From Paranoxybacillus sp035645275 (lineage in GTDB: Bacteria; Bacillota; Bacilli; Bacillales; Anoxybacillaceae), in assembly GCA_035645275.1 (NCBI GenBank), contig DASQMX010000026.1, forward strand, positions 895,719 through 959,718: a stretch of 64,000 nucleotides of DNA, written 5' to 3'. The notes beneath the pieces are model-generated. The model was given only the letters and a program-made list of their open reading frames with translations. It did not search any database and had not been told where the DNA came from. Positions 19,516 to 27,968 of the stretch are shown one piece after another (the first letter of the stretch is position 1; each line of letters begins with the position of its first letter). The position numbers were made by a program, and so were the translations under genes.

Positions 19516-19631
19516 ACTCCTCGGTGAACTTGTTAAAAATTTCGGATATAACCTCGACAGAAAAGCTGCTTAAATAAACCTGCTTTATCTGGATTTTATT
19601 GGTTAATCAACACACTTGAATAAATTCATCT

Positions 19632-19964
19632 TTATTGTTTCACCACTTCTTTTCTCAGTGTATCATATGTGATATTCCAATGAGATGTATGCCAAACGAC
19701 AGAACCATTTTCAAATAACAGCGCCTGCGGGGACTCGTGTTTGACGCCAAATGTTTCTGCGATGTAGTTGGACAGAGAGCGTGCCTCTTGAACATAAAGG
19801 TAATATGTATCTATCTCCGGATGAGCTTTGGCAAACTTTTTATATTCCTCAAAAGCTGATTGGCTGATTGGACACGTTAAACTATGTTTAATAAACAGAA
19901 ATGATTTTCCTTTTTCCAATACCTCTTGAAATTGTTCAACGCTATCAATTTTCTCCATTGCCAT
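19632..19964 (-). CDS. ytxJ: monothiol bacilliredoxin BrxC / YtxJ
   Basis: 110 residues with a thioredoxin-like fold. The TCPIS motif near residue 31 is the signature of YtxJ (BrxC), which removes bacillithiol from oxidised protein thiols. Start ATG at 19964, six bases after GAGGTG; the upstream GTG lies inside that ribosome site. Last gene of the ytxGHJ operon. Confidence 0.9.
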   Translation of the reverse strand: MAMEKIDSVEQFQEVLEKGKSFLFIKHSLTCPISQSAFEEYKKFAKAHPEIDTYYLYVQEARSLSNYIAETFGVKHESPQALLFENGSVVWHTSHWNITYDTLRKEVVKQ

Positions 19965-19982
19965 TTTGTTCACCTCATCATT

Positions 19983-20363
19983 TTAATGTTGATTGAATTT
20001 ATTTTCCGCGTCGCTCAACGCTTCCTCTGCTTCTTTTAGCATTTTCTCAATATCTATTTTATTTTCTTTATTTGGCTCATAATGAGTTGGAATTGGAATC
20101 GAAATGGCTTCTGAAGAATCATCCATGCGTTTACCTATAACTTCATTGTTTACATTTTCTTCCCTTTTCACAGCTATTGAAGATTTTGTTAACTCTGTAG
20201 TTTTATCTTTCGCAAGTTTAATCCATTCGATTGCTGTCGTTTTGAGCTCATCGATATCGGCATTATTGATTTCCTGCAATAATTTTTTTCCTTTTTCACT
20301 TGAAAGAAACATGGCTGTCGCAGCGCCAACAATCGCTCCGAATAAAAATGATCTTCCTGCCAT
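19983..20363 (-). CDS. ytxH: YtxH general stress protein
   Basis: 126 residues. Short N-terminal hydrophobic glycine/alanine segment (FGAIVGAATAMFLSSEKGKK, about 8-27), typical of YtxH/GvpP proteins, then a charged helical part. Probably membrane-associated; function unknown. Middle gene of ytxG-ytxH-ytxJ, 15 bases after ytxG, with RBS AGGAGG. Confidence 0.88.
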   Translation of the reverse strand: MAGRSFLFGAIVGAATAMFLSSEKGKKLLQEINNADIDELKTTAIEWIKLAKDKTTELTKSSIAVKREENVNNEVIGKRMDDSSEAISIPIPTHYEPNKENKIDIEKMLKEAEEALSDAENKFNQH

Positions 20364-20378
20364 TGAAAAAATACCTCC

Positions 20379-20807
20379 TCAACTTTTCTGTTTATGTTGT
20401 TTTCTTTCTCTCCATTTTTCCCATATTTCAAGAAAAGCATTTCCCCATTGCATCACTTGCACTACTTTTTCCTGATGATGTTCGATTTTTTTCGTCACTG
20501 TGTCCGAAATATGGTGAAGTGATTGATTAAACGACTCAACCGTAGAACTTACATTGGCTACTGCTTGAACAATGGAATTTAAACCTTCTATCTTTTTTTG
20601 AATATCATCAGCTACCGCATTTGTCGTCCGCAATAGCTGCGTTGTTTCCGTTGTAATATCCTGTACTTGTTTTTCCAAGCTATTGATTGTTTTTGTTAGG
20701 CTTTGAATCGTCTCTTGAAATGCTTTTAATGTTTTGGCTATGTATATAACTAAAATAAAAAATGAAATGGCGATTAACGCAATACTTAAATATAAAATAA
20801 TTTTCAT
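20379..20807 (-). CDS. ytxG: YtxG, DUF948 protein
   Basis: 142 residues. One N-terminal membrane helix (about 4-26), then a heptad-rich coiled coil (LTKTINSLEKQVQDITTE). First gene of the ytxGHJ operon, which in B. subtilis is under both SigB and SigH. RBS AAGGAGGAG. Molecular role unknown. Confidence 0.88.
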   Translation of the reverse strand: MKIILYLSIALIAISFFILVIYIAKTLKAFQETIQSLTKTINSLEKQVQDITTETTQLLRTTNAVADDIQKKIEGLNSIVQAVANVSSTVESFNQSLHHISDTVTKKIEHHQEKVVQVMQWGNAFLEIWEKWRERKQHKQKS

Positions 20808-20848
20808 CTTTCTCCTCCTTAGCTGCGACTCAGTTTCTCTATAACATA

Positions 20849-20876
20849 ATTCGAGTTCGAAACGACAAATTCCTGC
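20849..20876 (-). promoter_or_regulatory. SigH-type promoter of ytxGHJ
   Basis: Reading the minus strand: GCAGGAATT, exactly 14 nt, then CGAAT. The SigH consensus is RWAGGAxxT-N14-HGAAT, so only one -35 position (C for W) differs. It lies about 42 bases before ytxG. The B. subtilis operon is known to use a SigH promoter. Confidence 0.75.
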
Positions 20877-20958
20877 AAGAGATTGTATTCAACAAATTAT
20901 CAGAAATCGGTTACAATATAATTTGTACATAAAATTATGATCATTTGGAGGCATATAA

Positions 20959-22074
20959 ATGAAAGATCCGCGCATTGAGCAACTTGCCAAAAATTTAATT
21001 CATTACTCGATTCGCCTGCAAAAAGGGGAAAAAGTGTTAATTGAGAACTTTGGTTTACAGCGTGAACTTGTCATCGCTCTTGTGAGAGAAGCTTATGCAG
21101 CCGGCGGTTATCCGTTCGTATTGTTAAAAGACTATCAGGTAGATCGCGCACTGCTTCTTGGCGCTCAAGAAGAGCAATTTGCGATGATGGCTGAATTTGA
21201 AGCCAACGTGATGCAAAATATGGACGCTTACATCGGTTTGCGCGCAGGCGACAACATTAACGAATTTGCTGATGTACCAGATGATAAAATCAAAATTCAT
21301 GGCAAAACAATTGGCCAAAAAGTCCACCGTGAAATTCGCGTACCAAAAACAAAATGGGTCGTTCTCCGCTATCCAAACCCATCAATGGCGCAACTCGCAA
21401 AAATGAGCACAGAAGCATTCGAAGACTTCTATTTTAAGGTATGTAACCTCGACTATGGCAAAATGGATAAAGCAATGGATGCCCTTGTTGAGCTTATGAA
21501 TAAGACTAATAAAGTGCGGATTACTGGCCCGGGCACAGATTTAACCTTCTCCATTAAAGATATTCCGGCCGTCAAATGTTCAGGACAAATGAACATTCCG
21601 GATGGCGAAGTGTATACAGCGCCTGTCCGCGATTCCGTAAACGGTACGATTACGTTTAATACTCCTTCACCATACCAAGGTTTTACGTTTGAAAACATAA
21701 AATTAACATTTAAAGATGGAAAAATTGTTGAAGCGACAGCAAACGATACGGAGCGTATTAATAAAATTTTCGATACGGATGAAGGAGCGCGCTACATCGG
21801 AGAATTCGCCATCGGTGTGAATCCGTATATTCAACACCCAATGCAAGACATTTTATTCGATGAAAAAATTGACGGCAGCTTCCATTTCACACCTGGCCAA
21901 TGTTACGATGACGCCTACAACGGCAACCATTCGAACATTCATTGGGACATCGTCATGATCCAACGCCCTGAATACGGCGGCGGTGAAATTTACTTTGACG
22001 ATGTACTCATCCGTAAAGACGGTCGCTTCGTCATTCCAGAGCTAGAGCCATTAAATCCAGAGAACTTAAAATAA
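20959..22074 (+). CDS. ampS: M29-family aminopeptidase (AmpS-like)
   Basis: 371 residues, matching the thermophilic aminopeptidase T / AmpS family. It is a two-metal cytosolic exopeptidase. C-terminal motifs GEFAIGVNP and NIHWDIVMI are visible and fit M29 metal ligands. RBS TTGGAGG precedes ATG. Monocistronic and divergent from ytxGHJ; ends against a long family A repeat. Confidence 0.9.
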   Translation: MKDPRIEQLAKNLIHYSIRLQKGEKVLIENFGLQRELVIALVREAYAAGGYPFVLLKDYQVDRALLLGAQEEQFAMMAEFEANVMQNMDAYIGLRAGDNINEFADVPDDKIKIHGKTIGQKVHREIRVPKTKWVVLRYPNPSMAQLAKMSTEAFEDFYFKVCNLDYGKMDKAMDALVELMNKTNKVRITGPGTDLTFSIKDIPAVKCSGQMNIPDGEVYTAPVRDSVNGTITFNTPSPYQGFTFENIKLTFKDGKIVEATANDTERINKIFDTDEGARYIGEFAIGVNPYIQHPMQDILFDEKIDGSFHFTPGQCYDDAYNGNHSNIHWDIVMIQRPEYGGGEIYFDDVLIRKDGRFVIPELEPLNPENLK

Positions 22075-22084
22075 ACAACAAATA

Positions 22085-22205
22085 AGAGGCTGTCTCATAA
22101 GGGTCTGACCTCACGTGCGTTTCACAATATATAGTTCATTTATCCGCTATTATGTCCTATATATTGTGTTGTGGGGTCTGACCCTGGGCTTTTGAGACAG
22201 CCTCT
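22085..22205. repeat. repeat family A, long reference copy
   Basis: A 121-bp foldback: outer arms AGAGGCTGTCTCA/TGAGACAGCCTCT (perfect), middle arms GGGTCTGACCTCAC/GTGGGGTCTGACCC, core CACAATATATAG/CTATATATTGTG. It lies between the convergent ends of ampS and murC, seven bases from the murC stop, and can terminate both. Confidence 0.88.
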
Positions 22206-22212
22206 CGTTTTT

Positions 22213-23514
22213 TTATGAGCGAACCGCTTGCTCGTATGCTTCTTGAAATTTTTGGATATCTCCCGCTCCCATAAAAATAAGTACGGCATGTTGATGATCT
22301 TTTAATACTGCCGTATCGTGCTCTTGAATAAGGCGGGCATTTGGGATTTTTTCCTGTAAATCGGTAATGGAAAGTTTCCCATGGTGTTCTCTTGCTGAAC
22401 CGAATATGTCGCATAAATACACTTGGTCCGCTTTTTGCAAGCTTGCGGCAAATTCATTTAAAAACGCTTGCGTTCTCGTATACGTATGCGGTTGGAAGAT
22501 CGCGACGATCTCTCTGTCAGGATATTTTTGTTTTGCCGCATCAATTGTTGCCAAAATTTCTGTCGGATGGTGCGCGTAGTCGTCGATTAAAATTTGATCG
22601 CCAAGTTGTTTTTCACTAAAACGCCGTTTAACCCCTTGAAACGTTTTAAGACGTTCTTGAATAACCGCAACATCGATCTCTTCATAGTGACATAAGGCAA
22701 TCACTGCCAACGCATTTAACACATTATGATCACCATGCCGCGGAATTTCAAAAGACGCAAAAAAAGTATTGCGCACAAATACATCGAATGACGTTCCTTC
22801 CGTTGTCTTCACAACGTTGCGCGCTTGGAAATCATTATCGTCTCCAAATCCATAAAAAAGGACCGGCACTTTCGCTTGAATCTTTTGTAGATGTTCATCA
22901 TCGCCACATGCAATAATCCCTTTTTTCACTTGCAAAGCCATCTCTTGAAAAGCAGCAAATACATCATCAATATTGGCAAAATAATCAGGGTGATCAAAAT
23001 CAATGTTCGTCATAATTGCGTAATCAGGAAAATAGGCCAAGAAATGGCGGCGATATTCACAAGCTTCAAACACAAAGTATTTGCTGTTTTCAACACCTTT
23101 TCCTGTCCCATCACCGATTAAGTAAGACGTTGGCTGAGCTCCTTGCATGACATGCGCTAACAACCCGGTTGTGGATGTTTTCCCATGAGCTCCTGTCACC
23201 GCAATACTTGTGAAGTTTTGTAAAAATTCTCCTAAAAAACGATGATATCGAATAACTGGAACGCCTAATTCGTATGCTGCTTGAATCTCCTCATGCGTAT
23301 CTGGAAAGGCATTCCCCGCAATTACTGTATAGCCTGGTTTAATATTTTCTCTGCTGAAAGGAAAAATCGGAATTCCCCGCTCTTCTAGCGCTTGTTGTGT
23401 AAAAAAGCGCTTCTCTACATCTGAACCTTGTACTTCATATTTCATATCGTGAAGGACTTGAGCTAAAGCGCTCATTCCCGTCCCTTTAATGCCGACGAAA
23501 TGGTAAACAGTCAT
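22213..23514 (-). CDS. murC: UDP-N-acetylmuramate-L-alanine ligase
   Basis: 433 residues. First amino-acid addition in peptidoglycan precursor synthesis. UDP-binding N-terminus VGIKGTGMSALA (about 6-17), ATP site GAHGKTSTTG (about 108-117), then the C-terminal Mur ligase domain (DDYAHHPTEI). Start ATG at 23514 behind TTGGAGGTC; the open frame continues 51 bases upstream without a ribosome site. Confidence 0.97.
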   Translation of the reverse strand: MTVYHFVGIKGTGMSALAQVLHDMKYEVQGSDVEKRFFTQQALEERGIPIFPFSRENIKPGYTVIAGNAFPDTHEEIQAAYELGVPVIRYHRFLGEFLQNFTSIAVTGAHGKTSTTGLLAHVMQGAQPTSYLIGDGTGKGVENSKYFVFEACEYRRHFLAYFPDYAIMTNIDFDHPDYFANIDDVFAAFQEMALQVKKGIIACGDDEHLQKIQAKVPVLFYGFGDDNDFQARNVVKTTEGTSFDVFVRNTFFASFEIPRHGDHNVLNALAVIALCHYEEIDVAVIQERLKTFQGVKRRFSEKQLGDQILIDDYAHHPTEILATIDAAKQKYPDREIVAIFQPHTYTRTQAFLNEFAASLQKADQVYLCDIFGSAREHHGKLSITDLQEKIPNARLIQEHDTAVLKDHQHAVLIFMGAGDIQKFQEAYEQAVRS

Positions 23515-23666
23515 ATCGAAGACCTCCAACAATCGTCTATCTGTAAGACAGTATATGACGTTCATCTAGATTTGTTATTTGCCTAAAAAATCTTCCTTGT
23601 TTCGTATGTAATCTCACATTTCAACATTATATCACTGTTTTGTGTTAAAGACTATGAGGAAAAAGA

Positions 23667-23694
23667 AAACTGATAGAACTTCCTCTATCAGTTT
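23667..23694 (-). terminator. terminator of the nicotinate phosphoribosyltransferase gene
   Basis: AAACTGATAGA pairs with TCTATCAGTTT around a 6-nt loop; on the minus strand it is followed by a T-rich run. Confidence 0.75.
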
Positions 23695-23710
23695 CCCCAG
23701 TAAACCACTA

Positions 23711-24820
23711 TTATATCTCCGATAAATCGACTTTTTCTAATCGTGGATTTGGGCGATATCTTCTTCCAGCTTTTGCTTGATGTTTTCCATTTAACAATAC
23801 ATTGTCACCTGTAAAACCAATATGAACTTTTAATAAGCTGCTGCCAACGCCGTACATATCGACTGGAACTCCCTGCTTTTCAAACTCAATAATTCGCTGT
23901 TCGTTAAATCCGCCGCTGACAACAATTTTAACATGATTGAAACCTTCACGGTCAAGCGCCTCGCGCAGCGCAAAAATGAGAGGCGGGTTAACACCGCGTG
24001 GGTCAAACGTACCAAGCACTTCTGGGTGACGGATAAAATATTGGTCAATCATCGTCCGTGATGTATCAACACGAACACCTTTTAATTTGTCGCCAAACTC
24101 ACGGGCAACGCGCAGCGCATCCGTAATACAGTCATTGTTATAGTCGACAAGTACAATTAAATCATCATCAGGATATTTGGCATGATACGCTTTCGCTGCC
24201 GCAACAACATCTCCATCGAATAGTTGAATTAAGGCATGCGGCATCGTTCCCATTCCTTCTTTTCCCCACCATTCGTTCATCGCATGGGTCGCTTGTGCCG
24301 TTGAGCCGCCAATGAACGCAGCGTAGCCGTCACCCGCCTGCATCATGAAATGATCGTCGCGATCTCCCATAAAGATAATTGGCTTTTGCACGCCAGACAA
24401 CGCCGCCGCTTTTACTACATTATACACGTTTGTCGCAACGGATGTTCTCCGTGCTAAAATTCCATCAATAATCCCTTCTAAATAACCGAAGTTTTGATAA
24501 GGACCAGTAATCGTTAAAACGGTTTCAAAGGGACTAATCTTATCTCCATCTTTCAATGAATAAATTTCCAAACTTTCCGGATCATCAGCAAACGTTTTGA
24601 TAAGAGCAATAACTTCGTCTGTGCCGCAAAGAACGGCATGTTCTTTTTGGAAAAACTGCATTGTTACAATATTATCAGGGCGAAACTCCCGGACAATTTC
24701 TCTCGTTTTCAAAAAATATACAGCTGAAAACCAGCCATCGCGCACCCGTTCATCAAATTTAAACGTTTTATTTGTTAATCGCTTAATTTTTCCCTGTAGC
24801 TTTAATTCAATCTCTTTCAT
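23711..24820 (-). CDS. pncB: nicotinate phosphoribosyltransferase
   Basis: 369 residues, of the NAPRTase family (short form). Links nicotinate to PRPP in NAD salvage. Family-typical stretches are FKFDERVRDGWFSAVYFLKT near the N-terminus, GGSTAQATHAMNEWWG (about 171-186) and VVSGGFNEQRI near 298-308 of the barrel. ATG start behind GAGGGAGC. Single gene between murC and sftA, where B. subtilis lacks it. Confidence 0.88.
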   Translation of the reverse strand: MKEIELKLQGKIKRLTNKTFKFDERVRDGWFSAVYFLKTREIVREFRPDNIVTMQFFQKEHAVLCGTDEVIALIKTFADDPESLEIYSLKDGDKISPFETVLTITGPYQNFGYLEGIIDGILARRTSVATNVYNVVKAAALSGVQKPIIFMGDRDDHFMMQAGDGYAAFIGGSTAQATHAMNEWWGKEGMGTMPHALIQLFDGDVVAAAKAYHAKYPDDDLIVLVDYNNDCITDALRVAREFGDKLKGVRVDTSRTMIDQYFIRHPEVLGTFDPRGVNPPLIFALREALDREGFNHVKIVVSGGFNEQRIIEFEKQGVPVDMYGVGSSLLKVHIGFTGDNVLLNGKHQAKAGRRYRPNPRLEKVDLSEI

Positions 24821-24890
24821 TCCTTAAGCTCCCTCGCTAAATATATAATATAATTCTTATTTTTCGTCAAACTAAAGAATATCATGTTTG

Positions 24891-25020
24891 TTTATCCCGT
24901 TCTAATCGTCCGTTATCTCCCACCTCTACAGGTGGGAGATAACGGACGCTAGAAGTGCGATAAGTTCAACTAACATCAGTGGGGGATGAAGAAACCCCCA
25001 CTGATGAAGTTGCACTTTAT
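24891..25020 (+). repeat. repeat family B copy 1, PATE-like IS200/IS605 derivative
   Basis: TTTAT (24891-24895), then CCCGTTCTAATCGTCCG, a hairpin with CTCCCACC/GGTGGGAG inside longer TCCGTTAT/ATAACGGA arms, then GTTCAACTAACATCAG, a second hairpin CAGTGGGGG/CCCCCACTG, ending in CACTTTAT. Two subterminal hairpins and a pentanucleotide at each end suit a Y1-transposase element, but no tnpA or tnpB is present. Confidence 0.7.
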
Positions 25021-25034
25021 CTATATCACGAAAG

Positions 25035-27230
25035 TCACAGCGTTTCTTGTAAGTTCGCCAGCTCTTCTTCTGTAATTAACACATCCCGCGGTTTACTGCC
25101 GCGCGCTTCCGAAATAATCCCGTGCTCTTCCATCATCTCAATTAATCTTGCGGCGCGGTTATAACCGATACGGAATCGTCTTTGCAAGCTTGAAGTCGAT
25201 GCGCCGCCTTGTTGAACAACAAACTCACATGCTTCCAAAAATAATTCATCTTCTTCATGTGAAAATGAGTTTTGCTTAATAAGATCCTCCTGCTGAAACA
25301 AATACGACGGTGACATTTGACTTTTTACATGAGCAACGACACGCTCAATTTCTTCATCGGAAACATAGTTTCCTTGAATGCGAATCGTTTTCGATGTACC
25401 GTTTTCAAGAAATAACATATCCCCCCGGCCAAGCAGCTTCTCAGCTCCGTTCGTATCGATAATCGTTCGCGAATCGATTTGCGAAGAAACGGAAAAAGCA
25501 ATTCTTGTCGGTATGTTTGCTTTAATGAGACCGGTAATGACATCGACAGAAGGGCGTTGTGTCGCAACAATTAAGTGAATCCCGCAAGCTCTCGCTTTTT
25601 GAGCAATGCGACAAATCGCTTCCTCTACATCAGCAGGTGATACCATCATTAAATCAGCGAGCTCATCAATAATAATAACAATATACGGCATATGATGCTC
25701 AAGCTTTTGTTCTCGCTTCACTAATTCATTATAACGGTTAATATCTCTGACTCCAGCATGAGCAAACAATTCATAGCGACGTTCCATCTCTTCAACCGCC
25801 CATTTTAAGGCGCCGGTTGCTGCTTTGACGTCAGTAATGACCGGACTCACCAAATGCGGGATATGATTATACGGTGCAAGCTCAACCATTTTCGGGTCGA
25901 TTAATAATAGCTTTACTTCATGAGGAGCGGCCTTGTAGAGCAAGCTTACAAGCATCGCATTAATACAGACACTCTTTCCCGATCCTGTTGCCCCGGCAAT
26001 AAGTCCATGAGGCATCTTCTTTAAATCTGTTACAATCGGTGTTCCCGATATATCTAAACCGAGAGCGACAGTGAGTGGAGACGGATTTCTTACAAAAGCC
26101 GGGCTCTGCAAAATCTCACGAATAAACACAGGACGGCTTTGCAAGTTCGGAACTTCAATACCGATTGTGCTTTTTCCCGGAATCGGCGCTTCGATGCGAA
26201 TATCCCTCGCTGCCAAGCTCAATTTAATGTCATCGGCCAAGCTTGTGATTTTATTCACTTTTACTCCCCGTTCAGGCTGCACTTCAAACCGTGTCACAGT
26301 CGGTCCTTGTGTGACATGGACAACAGTCGCACCTACATTAAAGCTTTCAAACGTCTGATTTAACAATTCCCGTTGCTCATTTAGCCATTGCTCATCATTT
26401 TCCTGTCTTTCGACGGGTGGATTCAACAACGTCAATGAAGGAAAGCGGTATGATTGAGATTGTTCCTGTTTCTTTCGTTCCTCCCATTTTTTCCGATCTT
26501 GCTTCAGCATAATAACGTTGTAAGGAATCGGAGAGCGCCGCTTTTCTTTTTGTTCCTGCTCTCTAAGCGGATTTTGTTCTATCTGTTGCGTTTCTTCGAC
26601 CTGTTGTGCTTTTTCAGCCTGTTGCACTTCTTCGACCTGTTGTGTTTCTTCGGCAACCACCTTTTCATCCGCTTGTTCACGATTGTTCGCTAATGTTTCT
26701 TCTTCATCTTTCGTTAAGTCAAAGTTTGCTAATAGATCGGTATCTTCCGTTGCCAAAGGAGATGCTGATCGTATTTCCTCAACATGCTCGACTTCCCCTT
26801 TAAATCTACTTTTCTCCTCATTAACTAGCGATGTTTTATCATCCTCCAACACGATCTCCTCGTCTTTTTGAAGGGATAACGATGCGTCGGAAGCTATCTC
26901 AAATTCCACCGTTTCTTGTTTAGGACGTTGTTTATATCCATAAATTGGAGATGGCACTTCTGAAGGGCGAAATGGTTTTTTTTCCACCTGCTCACTTGAT
27001 TCCTTTATCAATGTCGCTGCCATCTCACGAACAGCAGATACTTGTTTCCGCGATGACACAGGTTCATCAGGAATAAGCGGAAAACGAAAGTTCCCCTTTG
27101 GGTATTGGTATGTCACTTTCGTTTCTATGCGAAAAGAAGACGGCTGTTTCGTTCGTTCTTGTTTTTCAACAGAAATTCGTTCTTCCTCTTCTTCCCTCAT
27201 CAAATCGAATAGTTTTTTCAACCATTTCAT
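25035..27230 (-). CDS. sftA: DNA translocase SftA (FtsK/SpoIIIE family)
   Basis: 731 residues, shorter than B. subtilis SftA, mainly through a shorter linker. No membrane helices at the N-terminus, which separates SftA from SpoIIIE. A charged disordered region (about 1-250) contains a Gln/Glu-rich repeat of the form EETQQVEEVQQAEKAQQ. The motor has Walker A GATGSGKS (about 408-415) and IIIDELADLMM as Walker B, then a C-terminal winged-helix gamma domain (LFLEACEFVVQQGGASTSSL) that reads KOPS-like sites. It clears DNA from the closing septum. Confidence 0.93.
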   Translation of the reverse strand: MKWLKKLFDLMREEEEERISVEKQERTKQPSSFRIETKVTYQYPKGNFRFPLIPDEPVSSRKQVSAVREMAATLIKESSEQVEKKPFRPSEVPSPIYGYKQRPKQETVEFEIASDASLSLQKDEEIVLEDDKTSLVNEEKSRFKGEVEHVEEIRSASPLATEDTDLLANFDLTKDEEETLANNREQADEKVVAEETQQVEEVQQAEKAQQVEETQQIEQNPLREQEQKEKRRSPIPYNVIMLKQDRKKWEERKKQEQSQSYRFPSLTLLNPPVERQENDEQWLNEQRELLNQTFESFNVGATVVHVTQGPTVTRFEVQPERGVKVNKITSLADDIKLSLAARDIRIEAPIPGKSTIGIEVPNLQSRPVFIREILQSPAFVRNPSPLTVALGLDISGTPIVTDLKKMPHGLIAGATGSGKSVCINAMLVSLLYKAAPHEVKLLLIDPKMVELAPYNHIPHLVSPVITDVKAATGALKWAVEEMERRYELFAHAGVRDINRYNELVKREQKLEHHMPYIVIIIDELADLMMVSPADVEEAICRIAQKARACGIHLIVATQRPSVDVITGLIKANIPTRIAFSVSSQIDSRTIIDTNGAEKLLGRGDMLFLENGTSKTIRIQGNYVSDEEIERVVAHVKSQMSPSYLFQQEDLIKQNSFSHEEDELFLEACEFVVQQGGASTSSLQRRFRIGYNRAARLIEMMEEHGIISEARGSKPRDVLITEEELANLQETL

Positions 27231-27299
27231 CCATAATCACTCTTTCATTAATGTACCTTACAACATATTTATTTTAACAATAATTCGGGAATTTTCTAC

Positions 27300-27335
27300 A
27301 AAAAAGTCACTAGATGTACATCTAGTGACTTTTTG
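27300..27335. terminator. terminator downstream of the ytpR operon
   Basis: A nearly perfect palindrome, AAAAGTCACTAGATGTACAT and its complement, with A-run and T-run on its flanks. It ends the leftward ytpP-ytpQ-ytpR transcript and separates it from sftA. Confidence 0.85.
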
Positions 27336-27345
27336 ACTAAACATT

Positions 27346-27951
27346 TTACTTGAAAAATGGCTGACCTACTTCATATTCATCGGATAAAACAAGAATTCCT
27401 TTTTCTTGTGGAGCATTTGGTAAATCCAGTTCGCGCGCTGAACAAATCATGCCATATGACGGAACACCGCGCAATTCCGCCTCGCGAATCACTAAGCCGC
27501 TTGGCATCACCGCTCCGATTTTGGCAACAACTACCTTTTGACCAGCTTCCACATTCGGTGCACCACAGACAATTTGCAATACTTCATTGCCGACATCAAC
27601 TTTACATACGCTTAACTTATCAGCATTTGGATGCTTCTCTTTTTCTTTCACATAACCAACAACAAACTTCGGTGAAAAATCGGCCTTTAGTTGCTCAGAA
27701 AAACCATTTTTCGTTAAAATTTCATTGATAACAGAGACGAGTTCCTCATTTAGTTCAATAGAACCGTTTCCTGTAAACTCATAATAATTGGATGCATTGA
27801 AAATATTGTAACCGACCGTTTCTCCTGTTTCTTCGTTAAAAATGCGGGCAACATCTCCCTTTTTTTCAAACGACCGTTGTTCAGGATCGATCGTTTTTAA
27901 TGAAACAAGCAATACATCTCCGATTCCCTCACGATTGTAAAATACGTTCAT
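27346..27951 (-). CDS. ytpR: YtpR, tRNA-binding domain protein
   Basis: 201 residues. N-terminal DUF4479 part, then an EMAP/PheT-type tRNA-binding OB fold (about 90-195; GYVKEKEKHPNADKLSVCKV, QIVCGAPNVEAGQKVVVA). It resembles the N-terminal domain of the PheRS beta chain as a free protein. Function unknown; RNA binding is inferred from the fold. ATG start with AAGGATG upstream; 17 bases after ytpQ. Confidence 0.9.
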   Translation of the reverse strand: MNVFYNREGIGDVLLVSLKTIDPEQRSFEKKGDVARIFNEETGETVGYNIFNASNYYEFTGNGSIELNEELVSVINEILTKNGFSEQLKADFSPKFVVGYVKEKEKHPNADKLSVCKVDVGNEVLQIVCGAPNVEAGQKVVVAKIGAVMPSGLVIREAELRGVPSYGMICSARELDLPNAPQEKGILVLSDEYEVGQPFFK

Positions 27952-27968
27952 CTGCCAAACATCCTTTC

